Part shown: one piece after another, positions 17,960-26,214 of the stretch
Position numbering within the stretch: position 1 is the stretch's first letter
Layout of the letters: the number at the start of each line of letters is the position of its first letter
Assembly: GCA_021732445.1 (NCBI GenBank)
Contig: JAKFUZ010000010.1
Coordinates: 1-56,931, forward strand
Direction of reading: 5' to 3'
Length of the DNA stretch: 56,931 bases
Source of the DNA: Sphingomonas sp.
GTDB taxonomy: Bacteria > Pseudomonadota > Alphaproteobacteria > Sphingomonadales > Sphingomonadaceae
The notes under the pieces: model-generated
What the model was told of the DNA's origin: nothing
The model's input: the letters and a program-made list of their open reading frames with translations, nothing else
The model's database searches: none
Program-made: the position numbers and the translations under genes

Positions 17960-19084
17960 CTATCGGTCCGCCAGGAGCATCCGCACCGACATTGGCTGTG
18001 GCGTCGCAACCTCGCGAATCCGCGAAAATCCGGCGGTGGCGAGCATCGCGCGAATGACCGCGGCGCTGCGCGGGCGACCCGAGCCCATCGCCCAAAGATA
18101 CAGCCCGAAATAGGCATCGCCCGAGGTTTCGGCGCCCCGAGTCCCGGCCATTGGCTCGGCAATCAGCAGCCGGCCGCCGGCGGGCAATGCTGCGTGAATG
18201 TTGCGCAGCAAAAGTTGCGCCGGCGCATCATCATGATCGTGCAGAATCCGCACCAGCGTCATCAAATCATAGCCCGTCGGCAGGGTGCCGGCGAAAAAAT
18301 CCCCGCCATATATTGTCACCCGGTCGGCTAGGCCTTGTGCCGACAGCGCGGCTGCCGCCCGCGCGCCAACCGCCGGCAAGTCAAACAACCCAAGCCTGAT
18401 GCCCGGCACCCGGGCCGCAACCGCGCCGACAAAGGCGCCCTCACCGCCGCCGATGTCCAGCAATCGGCGGTGCCGCGCGAATCGGTAGCTGTCGAGCACA
18501 TCGGCGGCGAGCAGCGGCTGCGAGGCAGCCATCAGCCGGGAATAAGGGGCAACCGCCGCCGCATCGCCCTGCCCCGTCGACTCGGCATAATGCCAGTAGC
18601 GCGACAGCGCCCCGCCACCGCCACCGCGACGCAGCAGGGCAACCGGCTCGGCAAGATCAGCGTAGAGCAAATGATGGTGCGCGATCATCTCGGCAATGCC
18701 GGGATTGCCGCGCAGCGCAGCGCCTTCGCTCCCCAGCATCCAGCGGCCATCCGGCAACCGCTCGACAAGCCGAATCGCGGCGGCCGCGCGCAGCAGCCGG
18801 TCCGCTGCCTCGGCGGCCATTTCCCATTCAACAGCCAGCGATTCTGCCGCCGCCGGGCCCTGCGCCAACCGTTCAAGCACCTCAAGCTCAACACATGCAG
18901 CGAGAATTTGGGAAAAGACGAAGCCGGCCACCCGGTCAAACAGCGCCGCTGCGCGTCGCCGGGCAATCGGCCGGGTGAGCGGAAAACGGGCCGCAAAGCG
19001 CTGGAACCGCGGATCACCCACGACGCCGTTTCGCCAGTTGATCCAGCGGACGCGCCAATTGTCACTTGCATGAGACGGTTTCAT
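17960..19084 (-). CDS. crtF: CrtF: hydroxyneurosporene/demethylspheroidene O-methyltransferase
   Basis: A 374-residue SAM-dependent methyltransferase that methylates the 1-hydroxyl of acyclic carotenoids. The N-terminus (NWRVRWINWRNGVVGDPRFQ) is the family-specific start. It is followed by a winged-helix dimerisation region and the SAM site RRLLDIGGGEGAFVGAVA, then GGDFFAGTLPTGYDLMTLVR. ATG at 19084 is chosen because family sequence begins there; the longer open frame has none. Divergent from crtC with a PpsR-type site in between. It ends 100 bp before bchC. Confidence 0.93.
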   Translation of the reverse strand: MKPSHASDNWRVRWINWRNGVVGDPRFQRFAARFPLTRPIARRRAAALFDRVAGFVFSQILAACVELEVLERLAQGPAAAESLAVEWEMAAEAADRLLRAAAAIRLVERLPDGRWMLGSEGAALRGNPGIAEMIAHHHLLYADLAEPVALLRRGGGGGALSRYWHYAESTGQGDAAAVAPYSRLMAASQPLLAADVLDSYRFARHRRLLDIGGGEGAFVGAVAARVPGIRLGLFDLPAVGARAAAALSAQGLADRVTIYGGDFFAGTLPTGYDLMTLVRILHDHDDAPAQLLLRNIHAALPAGGRLLIAEPMAGTRGAETSGDAYFGLYLWAMGSGRPRSAAVIRAMLATAGFSRIREVATPQPMSVRMLLADR

Positions 19085-19085
19085 A

Positions 19086-19103
19086 TGTCCAATTAGTTGG
19101 ACG
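19086..19103. promoter_or_regulatory. PpsR/CrtJ-type operator between crtF and crtC
   Basis: TGTCCAATTAGTTGGACG: TGT-N12-ACG with near-perfect dyad symmetry (TGTCCAA...TTGGACg). It abuts the crtF start codon and lies 74 bp upstream of the crtC start, so one repressor dimer could control both divergent carotenoid genes. Confidence 0.65.
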
Positions 19104-19176
19104 GTTGACGGTGCCGCGTCAATTGCAACGATGCCAATACAGTGCGGCAATGGCCTTTCACGGTGGAGAATATGCA

Positions 19177-20337
19177 ATGGCGATCATCCGGTCCGCGCAA
19201 TCGACGCCCCCCGACGCGCCCCGTGATCCAGGCCTCAGCCCGTTATGGTCAGGTCTGGCGCGGCTTGGCGGGGCGTTGCCCTCGCCATTGCCGGCGGCGC
19301 CGGAAGCGCGCCGCACACAGGCGCCGGGTCGCGGTGACGGCAAAGTCGCATCCCGCGCGGTCAGGGAAATCGGCCTGCCAGTCGTGCGGCCTGCAAGCCT
19401 TCGCTATCCGGCTCAAGGTCCGCGTTTTGACGTCGGCGTGGCGCCGGGCGGCTATGCGTGGTGGTATATCGACGCAACCAGCGACGACGGCGCCCATGGG
19501 CTGACGATTATCGCCTTTGTCGGCAGCGTGTTTTCACCCTATTACAAGGCCAGCGGACGCCAGGCGCCGGAGAATTATTGCGCGCTGAACGTGTCGCTCA
19601 ACGGGCCGCGGGGTGCCGCCTGGGCCATGACCGAGCGCGGCCGGGCAAGTGTCGCGCGCGATGCGGCAACGCTTGCGATTGGCCCAAGCGCCTTGCACTG
19701 GGACGGCGCTTGCCTGACAATCGATATCGACGAAGTGTCAGCGCCGCTCCCCTATCGGGTGCGCGGGCAGGTGCGGGTTTATCCAGCGCAAATTGGCGCC
19801 ACCGGCTTTCACCTCGACCCGGCAGGGCGCCACCGCTGGCATCCGGTTGCGCCGCGCGCGCGCGTCGAAGTCGCCATGGCGGCGCCGGCAATTAGCTGGA
19901 GCGGCAGCGGCTATTTCGATTCGAATTTTGGCGAGGAATCGCTGGAAGACGGGTTTGTGGACTGGCACTGGTCCCGGGCGCATCTGGCGCGCGATGTCGC
20001 GGTGCTTTATGAGGGTACGCGCCGTTCCGGCCAGCCCTTCGAGCTTGCCCTGCGCATGGACCGCGCCGGCAACTGGGAAGATGTCGTGCCGCCGCCATCG
20101 GCCGCGCTCACGCGCTCGGCATGGGGCATTTCGCGCATCACCCGGGCCGATCGGGGCGCTCGGCCCAAGGTGGCCCGGACATGGATCGACGCGCCCTTTT
20201 ATGCGCGGTCAGCGCTTGACACGACATTGTTTGGCGAGCGGATTTGCGCCGTGCATGAAAGCCTGTCGCTTAACCGCTTCCGCGCGCCCGTCGTCCAGAT
20301 GATGCTGCCGTTCAGAATGCCGCGCCGCCCGGCCTGA
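19177..20337 (+). CDS. crtC: CrtC: carotenoid 1,2-hydratase
   Basis: A 386-residue enzyme that adds water across the 1,2 double bond of neurosporene or lycopene-type carotenoids, the first step after desaturation towards spheroidene/spirilloxanthin. Recognisable blocks are FDVGVAPGGYAWWYIDATSD, FVGSVFSPYYKASGRQAP, NVSLNGPRGAAWAMTERG and GYFDSNFGEESLEDGFVDWH. The start is ATG at 19177 with GGAG 8 bases upstream; the longer open frame overlaps crtF and the operator. Convergent with bchO, 12 bp apart. Confidence 0.95.
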   Translation: MAIIRSAQSTPPDAPRDPGLSPLWSGLARLGGALPSPLPAAPEARRTQAPGRGDGKVASRAVREIGLPVVRPASLRYPAQGPRFDVGVAPGGYAWWYIDATSDDGAHGLTIIAFVGSVFSPYYKASGRQAPENYCALNVSLNGPRGAAWAMTERGRASVARDAATLAIGPSALHWDGACLTIDIDEVSAPLPYRVRGQVRVYPAQIGATGFHLDPAGRHRWHPVAPRARVEVAMAAPAISWSGSGYFDSNFGEESLEDGFVDWHWSRAHLARDVAVLYEGTRRSGQPFELALRMDRAGNWEDVVPPPSAALTRSAWGISRITRADRGARPKVARTWIDAPFYARSALDTTLFGERICAVHESLSLNRFRAPVVQMMLPFRMPRRPA

Positions 20338-20349
20338 TCCGCGGCGTCA

Positions 20350-21246
20350 TCAGCCCGCCCGGGCCAGCGCGCCGCTCAACACGATGGCGGCCAGCGCGTC
20401 TGGCGCCTCTTCATGCGCAAGATGGCCAAGCCCCGGCAGCACCCGCACCCTGCTGCCCGGCACCAGCGCTGCAGCACCTTTGGCCGCCGATACGGGGATG
20501 GCGGCATCGCCCGCGCCATGGACCAGTTCCAGCGGCACGTTCAGCCGGGGCAAATCGCGCGCAAGCACCTCCAGATCCCAGTCGGCCATCATCGAAATGG
20601 CGCCCGCGCAGTGGCCGGCTGTGGCAAACAGCCGTCCATAATAATCGGCGCCCTGCGTATCCACGACGGAGCCGGTGCTGCGCTCCAGAAAGCGCTTGGG
20701 TTCCCCGCTTTGCCGCGCAATGGCGGCAAACACATGCGGCATAAACGGGTTGACGAACAGCATCCGGGCAAGCGTTGGAAAAATCTTAGAAGCAAGGCCC
20801 GGAAACGGCAGCAGCGCCGCGTTGAGGCCAATCAGGCACCCCGGCGTGGCATGACCATCCAGAACCAGGCGGGCCGCAATCGCCGCACCGGCAGAATGCC
20901 CGACAATGGTACCCGGCGTTTCGCCAAGCACTGCAAGCAGGGCGGCAACGGCTGCCGCCATCGCCTCCATCGACATGCCGCCGGCCGGCCGGCCACGAGT
21001 GAAGCCATGCCCTGGCAAATCGGGCGCGATTACGCGACAGCCAGCGCTCAACAGGGGCAGCAGCGCGCGCCAGCTATGCGTGGCCGCGCCCGTGCCGTGA
21101 AGCAGCAGAATGACCGGCGCCGACTGAGCCCCCGGCCCGGCGACCTGCACATGCCAGCGCAGCCGGTCCGCCTCAACGAACCGGCTATGCGCGCGGTTGG
21201 GCCAGTCGCGTCCCTCGCGCTCCCATTGCGGGGCGTCAGTCAACAT
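20350..21246 (-). CDS. bchO: BchO alpha/beta hydrolase, Mg-chelatase-associated
   Basis: A 298-residue alpha/beta-fold protein with the oxyanion-hole segment VILLLHGTGAATHSW, the nucleophile elbow IVGHSAGAAIA, and the acid and His contexts HGAGDAAIPVSAA and LPGLGHLAHEEAPDA. BchO is always found with bchI and bchD and is thought to assist magnesium chelation or substrate handling, but its reaction is not settled. Start ATG at 21246 shares one base with the bchD stop (TGATG). Confidence 0.92.
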   Translation of the reverse strand: MLTDAPQWEREGRDWPNRAHSRFVEADRLRWHVQVAGPGAQSAPVILLLHGTGAATHSWRALLPLLSAGCRVIAPDLPGHGFTRGRPAGGMSMEAMAAAVAALLAVLGETPGTIVGHSAGAAIAARLVLDGHATPGCLIGLNAALLPFPGLASKIFPTLARMLFVNPFMPHVFAAIARQSGEPKRFLERSTGSVVDTQGADYYGRLFATAGHCAGAISMMADWDLEVLARDLPRLNVPLELVHGAGDAAIPVSAAKGAAALVPGSRVRVLPGLGHLAHEEAPDALAAIVLSGALARAG

Positions 21247-23060
21247 CAGCGGGCAGCCTTTATCGCGGAATGAAGGGCCTGCGAATCGGCCCGTGGCAGT
21301 GCCACATACCGCGCGCGCATGGCATTTGCGATATCGGCGCCTTCGCTGCGCGGGCGGGCCGATATGTCGATGAACGCGCAGGCCACGCCGCTTGCCGCAA
21401 TGGTCCTCGCCGCGTCCGCTGCCTCGCGGTCAGCGCGCGCGCGGTCTGCCGTGCCGTCGCGGGTCATGTTTGCGCGGCCGTCGGTTAGCACCACGATGAA
21501 CGGGGTCATCCCGCGCCCGCGCGCTGACGCGGCGAGCTCACCGGCGGCCAGCAGCCCGGCGGCAAGCGGCGTGGCCCCGCCGCCTGGCACATCGGCGAGC
21601 ACCCGCCTGGCCCGGGCCAGCGAGCGCGTCGGCGGCAGAACGAGTTCAGCCCCTGCGCCGCGAAAGCTGACAAGCGCTACCTGCGCCCGGTGCACATATG
21701 CCTCGGCCAGCAGCAGCTCCACGGCACCCTTGGCCTCGGCCAGCCGGGCAAAGGCCGCAGAGCCTGACGCGTCAACCGCAAAAATCGTCAGCGCCTGGGC
21801 GCGTGTTTCAAACCGGAAGACGCGAAGATCGTCCCGCCGGATTTTTACCCGCGACGATTGAACGCTACCGGCGCGCAGTTTTTGCCAGGGCGCGGCTGCG
21901 CGCAACGTGTCGACAAGGCTCAGCCGCAAGCCTCCGCGCGGAACGCCGGCACGCACGCCAACCGGCTTACCGCGCGCCACCGCGCGCCGGCGCTCCCCCC
22001 GCCCGCTGGCCCGGCTCGCGGATTTGCGGCGCCCGTCGCCAGCCGCGAGCATCGCCAGCACATCGCGCGGCAAGGATGCGAGCACCGCTTCGAGCACCAT
22101 CTCATCGAGCGACGGCGGCGGCGTTAATTGCTGCTCGGACTCTCCCGATTCTGGTTCGGAAGGAGGCGCAGGCGGCGGGGGCGCATCGGGCGGCTGGACG
22201 TCAGGCGGCGGCGGCAACCGCGTCGCGCGCGGGCCCAGCACCAGCCGGGCGGCACACGCCACATCGGCCTCCTCGATGACTGCGCGCCCGTCCAGCGCTG
22301 CCGACGCCCGCGCGGCGCGCATCGCAAACAACAATGCGCGGGCGGAATCAACGCCAAGCGCCGCTGCAACCATGGCCAGCGCCTCCAGCACTTCGGGATG
22401 CGGCCTCGCAACAACGGCCACCGGCACAGCGGCCCCGCCATCCGCCGCGCCATCCGCCCCGCCGGCCGCAGCACCGGGCAAGCGCGCAGCTGACACATCA
22501 ACCGAAAACGCCAACCGCTCGCTGAGCGCCGGGGGCACCCGGTCGTCCGCCTCGGACCCCTCGTCCAGCGCCAGCACGACAAATCGCGCAGCATCAGGCA
22601 GCCCCTCCGTGCCGCCCGGCGCGCGAACGCCGCCTTCATCCATCGCCGCGCACAACTGCGCCGCGCGACGGACATCGAACCGCTCGGCCATGGGGATGAC
22701 AACCGCACCCCCATCGCTGGCGGCCAGCAGACCGGCGCGGATCACCCTCCGCCCAAGCGAAAGCGTCGCGCCAAGATCAAGCCCGCCGACAAGCTGTTCC
22801 TCGTCGATATGGACAGGCACCCGGCGGATCGGCGCCCCCGGCGGCAGCGCTGCGACAAGCGCGTCGAGCAGCATCGGCTCCGCCATGCCCGCCCCACGCA
22901 CCGCCACGCCGCCCAGCCCCGCCGGGTCGAGCACCGCCAGCCTGATCGCGAGCATCGCATCAGCCAGCGGATCGGCCGCGCCGCTATCACCGCCGGCCGG
23001 GGGCAGCGCCGTGCTCGCCTCCGTAACTGGCCCAGGCGACGCCGCGCCCGCGGTCATCAT
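21246..23060 (-). CDS. bchD: Magnesium chelatase subunit D
   Basis: A 604-residue subunit of the ATP-driven chelatase that inserts Mg2+ into protoporphyrin IX with BchI and BchH. It contains an inactive AAA+-like N-terminal half (the Walker A is not conserved), a Pro/acidic linker (PPDVQPPDAPPPPAPPSEPE) and a C-terminal von Willebrand A domain with the metal site FAVDASGSAAFARLAEAKG and FIVVLTDGRANMTRDG. Start ATG at 23060 overlaps the bchI stop. bchH is outside the window. Confidence 0.95.
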   Translation of the reverse strand: MMTAGAASPGPVTEASTALPPAGGDSGAADPLADAMLAIRLAVLDPAGLGGVAVRGAGMAEPMLLDALVAALPPGAPIRRVPVHIDEEQLVGGLDLGATLSLGRRVIRAGLLAASDGGAVVIPMAERFDVRRAAQLCAAMDEGGVRAPGGTEGLPDAARFVVLALDEGSEADDRVPPALSERLAFSVDVSAARLPGAAAGGADGAADGGAAVPVAVVARPHPEVLEALAMVAAALGVDSARALLFAMRAARASAALDGRAVIEEADVACAARLVLGPRATRLPPPPDVQPPDAPPPPAPPSEPESGESEQQLTPPPSLDEMVLEAVLASLPRDVLAMLAAGDGRRKSASRASGRGERRRAVARGKPVGVRAGVPRGGLRLSLVDTLRAAAPWQKLRAGSVQSSRVKIRRDDLRVFRFETRAQALTIFAVDASGSAAFARLAEAKGAVELLLAEAYVHRAQVALVSFRGAGAELVLPPTRSLARARRVLADVPGGGATPLAAGLLAAGELAASARGRGMTPFIVVLTDGRANMTRDGTADRARADREAADAARTIAASGVACAFIDISARPRSEGADIANAMRARYVALPRADSQALHSAIKAAR

Positions 23061-24067
23061 GCCGCGACCATATCCTCAAGCGCACGCTCGATTCGCGCTG
23101 TCGACCCGGTATCGTCAAGCACATTGCGGCGCAGCCGATGCCGCAACGCCAGCGGCGCGACGCGCTTTACCTGCGCCACCGTCACCAGGGTTGCGCCGTC
23201 AAGCGCCGCCAGCGCCCGCGCCGCGCGCATCAGCGTCAGCTCGCCGCGCAACCCGTCTGCCCCCACCGCCACGCACAGGGTGGAGGCAAAGGTCATCACC
23301 GGTTCAGGCACCGTCACCTGGGCAACCAGCGCGCGCGCCTTTGCCAGTTGGCGCAGCGTCCGGCGCTCGGCCTTGGCCCAATCCAGCGCAAAATCCAGCG
23401 GCGCTCGCTCAAACGCATCGCAGCGCTTCATGATCTCCACGCGCGCCGCAATGTCCTGCGGGGTGCGCACTTCCACCGAAAGGCCGAACCGGTCGAGCAG
23501 TTGCGGCCGCAGCTCGCCCTCTTCCGGGTTGCCGCTGCCCACGAGCACGAACCGCGCGGCATGGCGCACGCTAAGACCCTCGCGCTCAACGACATTTTCT
23601 CCAGACGCCGCAACGTCGAGCAGCAGGTCGACGATGTGGTCCTCCAGCAGGTTAATCTCGTCGATATACAGAAAACCGCGGTTGGCACGGGCCAGCAGCC
23701 CCGGCTCAAACGCCTTTTCGCCGGCGGCCAGTGCCCGCTCAAGATCAAGCGCGCCCACCACCCGGTCCTCCGTCGCGCCGAGCGGGAGATCGACAAACGG
23801 CACTGGCGCCATTGCCTTGCCACGGCGGTGATGTTCCGGCGCGGGGCAGGCCCGCTCGGTGCCGGGCGCGCAGTTATACCGGCACCCGGCGATTATCGGC
23901 ATGGGCGGCAACAATGCCGCAAGCGCGCGCACGGCGGTCGATTTGCCGGTGCCGCGATCCCCGAACACCATTACCCCGCCAATCCGCGCGTCAACCGCAG
24001 CCAGCAGCAGCGCAAGCTTCATCTCGTCCTGACCGACGATGGCGGAGAAGGGAAATGACGCCGACAT
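23057..24067 (-). CDS. bchI: Magnesium chelatase ATPase subunit I
   Basis: A 336-residue AAA+ ATPase that forms the motor ring of magnesium chelatase. Walker A VMVFGDRGTGKSTAVRAL, the family insertion with paired Cys near AGCRYNCAPGTE, Walker B FLYIDEINLLEDHIVDLLLD and the sensor VGSGNPEEGELRPQLLDRFG are present. The ATG at 24067 (MSASFPFSAIVGQDEMK) is the family-like start. First gene of the overlapping bchI-D-O operon, divergent from tspO. Confidence 0.96.
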   Translation of the reverse strand: MSASFPFSAIVGQDEMKLALLLAAVDARIGGVMVFGDRGTGKSTAVRALAALLPPMPIIAGCRYNCAPGTERACPAPEHHRRGKAMAPVPFVDLPLGATEDRVVGALDLERALAAGEKAFEPGLLARANRGFLYIDEINLLEDHIVDLLLDVAASGENVVEREGLSVRHAARFVLVGSGNPEEGELRPQLLDRFGLSVEVRTPQDIAARVEIMKRCDAFERAPLDFALDWAKAERRTLRQLAKARALVAQVTVPEPVMTFASTLCVAVGADGLRGELTLMRAARALAALDGATLVTVAQVKRVAPLALRHRLRRNVLDDTGSTARIERALEDMVAA

Positions 24068-24075
24068 GCCGATGG

Positions 24076-24093
24076 TGTACCACGCGCTTGACA
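24076..24093. promoter_or_regulatory. PpsR/CrtJ-type operator between bchI and tspO
   Basis: TGTACCACGCGCTTGACA: an exact TGT-N12-ACA match within the 35 bp separating the two divergent start codons. It is 8 bases from the bchI ATG and 9 from the tspO ATG, so a bound protein would also sit over both leaders. No second site is visible next to it. Confidence 0.6.
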
Positions 24094-24102
24094 CCCGGCA
24101 AG

Positions 24103-24597
24103 ATGAACATCGCGGAAAAAACAATAATGACACTGCCTGCCCTCATCGCCATTGGCACCGCACTTTTTCTCGGCGTGTTCGGCGGACTGATGACACCCAT
24201 AGGCACCTGGTACCGCGAGTTGCGCAAACCCGGCCTGCAGCCGCCCAACTGGGTGTTTGGCCCCGCCTGGACGATCATTCTTGGCCTTGCGGCGTGGTCA
24301 GCGATTACCGCCTGGAACGCGGCGGCGAGCGACATGGCGCGGCACAGCGTCATCATAATGTTTGGGGTGAACGCGCTGTTCCATGCGCTTTGGAGCCCGT
24401 TGTTCTTTCGCGCGCGGCGACCCGACTGGGCGCTCGTGGAGGTTGTTTTTCTATGGGCGTCGCTCGTCGCGCTGGTCATTGGGCTGGCACCGATATCGCC
24501 CGCGGCCAGCCTGATGATCGTGCCCTATCTGCTGTGGGTCAGCTTTGCGGCATGGCTCAACTGGGCGATCGTCAGGCTAAACCGGCCATTTGCCTAG
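24103..24597 (+). CDS. tspO: TspO/MBR family tryptophan-rich sensory protein
   Basis: A 164-residue five-helix membrane protein of the TspO family, which binds porphyrins. In Rhodobacter sphaeroides TspO tunes photosynthesis gene expression in response to oxygen. Family features: GLMTPIGTWYRELRKPGLQPPNWVFGPAW at the first loop (conserved PPNWVF), ALFHALWSPLFF and FAAWLNWAIVRLN. The start is ATG at 24103; an in-frame ATG at 24127 is possible, and neither has a clear ribosome-binding site. It shares a PpsR-type site with bchI, and its stop interlocks with ccmI (CTAG). Confidence 0.9.
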   Translation: MNIAEKTIMTLPALIAIGTALFLGVFGGLMTPIGTWYRELRKPGLQPPNWVFGPAWTIILGLAAWSAITAWNAAASDMARHSVIIMFGVNALFHALWSPLFFRARRPDWALVEVVFLWASLVALVIGLAPISPAASLMIVPYLLWVSFAAWLNWAIVRLNRPFA

Positions 24598-25268
24598 CGC
24601 GTGCCCGGCCGCGGCGCCACCTGAGTTGCCCGCGCGCGCGCCTCTGCCGCGCTCATTGCGATGAACTGATCGAGCAGCGCCAGCCGCTCGACAATGGCGC
24701 CGCGATACCCTGCGCCCGGCGGCGACAGCGCCAGCGCACGCGCCCACCATGCCCGCGCCTGCACCAGATCGCCTGATTGCGCATAGCCAAGGCCAAGGAA
24801 AAATGCCGGGCCGGGGTGGCGCGGCGCCAGGTGTATCGCCCGACGGAAAGCGAACAGCGCAGCCGGCGACATGGTGCCGCCATCATGCACAACCAGTGTG
24901 GAGCCAAGCTGCGTCCACAACGCGATGCTCCCGGGCAGCTTGTCCAGCCCGCCCAGCGTAACCTTGACGGCCGCCGCCGGCGCATTGGCGCGAATCATGG
25001 CGTCGGATGCGGTCTGATAGGCTGCATCGAGCGAAAAGCGGCCGAACATCGCCTCGCGCAGCGCCACCATATCCGGCTCGATTTCCAGCGAGCGGATGTC
25101 GGGCTTCGCCAGCGTTTCAGGCAGATTTGGCGCACCTTGCAGAGCATAGCCCACCGCGCCAAACATCAGCGCGGCAGCACCCATCGTCCACAGCAGCCGC
25201 GGAAGCCCAAGCCGCCTCAGCATGAAGGCCGCCCCGCCGGCGATCAGCGCAAGCATCACCCAACCCAT
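24594..25268 (-). CDS. ccmI: CcmI-like TPR protein of cytochrome c maturation
   Basis: A 224-residue protein with N-terminal transmembrane segments (WVMLALIAGGAAFMLRRL and LLWTMGAAALMFGAVGYAL) and a periplasmic tetratricopeptide region (FRRAIHLAPRHPGPAFFLGL, ARAWWARALALSP). In this position, directly after ccmH, such proteins chaperone apocytochrome c to the haem ligation complex. Start ATG at 25268 shares one base with the ccmH stop. Sequence is divergent, so the name rests largely on context. Confidence 0.8.
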   Translation of the reverse strand: MGWVMLALIAGGAAFMLRRLGLPRLLWTMGAAALMFGAVGYALQGAPNLPETLAKPDIRSLEIEPDMVALREAMFGRFSLDAAYQTASDAMIRANAPAAAVKVTLGGLDKLPGSIALWTQLGSTLVVHDGGTMSPAALFAFRRAIHLAPRHPGPAFFLGLGYAQSGDLVQARAWWARALALSPPGAGYRGAIVERLALLDQFIAMSAAEARARATQVAPRPGTR

Positions 25269-25690
25269 CAGCCGCGCCGCCTCCGCCTGAAGCTTGCCCG
25301 CGCGATCCACGCACCAAGGGCAAGAAACGCAAACGGCGCAATCCACAACAGCGCGGTCGAACCGGAAAATGGCGGATCATAGGTCACATAATCGCCATAA
25401 CGCGCGATGAGCCAGCGGCGCACATCGGCCGCGTCCTGCCCCTCGCCAATCCGCTGACGCACCAGCGCGCGCATGCTGGCGGCCATATCAGCATCGCTAT
25501 CGGCAATCGACTGGCCCTGGCACACGAGGCAGCGCAGCGTAAGCATCAGATCATGCGCTGCCGCTTCCTTGGCAGGGTCGGCGAGCTGCGTGTTGGCCAG
25601 CGGCGCGGGCGGCAGCGCGGTATCGGCACTGGCCGGCGCGGCCAACGCCGCGGCAAGCGCCAGCGCAGCAAGGCGAGTCGGCAGCCTCAT
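25268..25690 (-). CDS. ccmH: CcmH/CcmL thiol-disulfide protein for cytochrome c maturation
   Basis: A 140-residue membrane-anchored periplasmic protein. It has a signal peptide (ending APASA), the diagnostic redox motif LRCLVCQGQSIADSDADMA, the YGDYVTYDPPFSGSTALLW region and a C-terminal anchor helix followed by a run of Arg. It reduces apocytochrome c Cys pairs before haem attachment. Start ATG at 25690 overlaps the ccmG stop. Confidence 0.95.
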   Translation of the reverse strand: MRLPTRLAALALAAALAAPASADTALPPAPLANTQLADPAKEAAAHDLMLTLRCLVCQGQSIADSDADMAASMRALVRQRIGEGQDAADVRRWLIARYGDYVTYDPPFSGSTALLWIAPFAFLALGAWIARASFRRRRRG

Positions 25691-26214
25691 CGACGCGCGC
25701 GCGCCATCGCCGCGATCCGGGCGACGTCATCGGCGCGGATTTCGCCGACATGCTGCATCAGGATTTTGCCGTCACGGCCCACCACAAAGGTTTCCGGGAC
25801 CCCCGAAGAGCCAAGCGCAAGCTGCACGCTTGCATCCCGATCGTCGCCAAGCCGGTCGAACGGGTCGCCATTATCGGCCAGGAACCGGGCGATATCAGGG
25901 GCTGTATCGCGGATCGCGATCGCGTCGATGGCGAGTCCCATCGCCTTGAGCCGCGCCAGTTGCGGCGCCTCGGCCGCGCAAGGGACGCACCAGCTTGCGA
26001 AAATATTCACGATGCGTGGCGTGGCGCCTTTGAGGTCGGCGCTTGTAAGCCCCGGCTTGCCGGGCAACAGGGCCGGCAGCGCGAAATTGGGCAGCGGCTT
26101 GCCAACCATCGCGGAACGGATCGTGCGGTCCGCCGGCCTGAACAGCCCGTTCGCCAGCACTGCAAAAAACACGGCAAACAGCCCGAGCGGCAGCCAGATG
26201 AGCCAGCGCCTCAT
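25687..26214 (-). CDS. ccmG: CcmG/DsbE thiol-disulfide oxidoreductase
   Basis: A 175-residue thioredoxin-fold protein anchored by an N-terminal helix (LIWLPLGLFAVFFAVLANGLF). The active site is FASWCVPCAAEAPQL, and the cis-Pro loop (SSGVPETFVV) is present. It reduces CcmH/apocytochrome thiols in the periplasm. Start ATG at 26214 overlaps the ccmF stop (ATGA). Confidence 0.95.
   Translation of the reverse strand: MRRWLIWLPLGLFAVFFAVLANGLFRPADRTIRSAMVGKPLPNFALPALLPGKPGLTSADLKGATPRIVNIFASWCVPCAAEAPQLARLKAMGLAIDAIAIRDTAPDIARFLADNGDPFDRLGDDRDASVQLALGSSGVPETFVVGRDGKILMQHVGEIRADDVARIAAMARARR

Noticed and set aside
21907..23433. 508-codon plus-strand frame, Ser/Ala/Pro-rich
   Set aside because: Low-complexity shadow of bchD and bchI; no recognisable domain.
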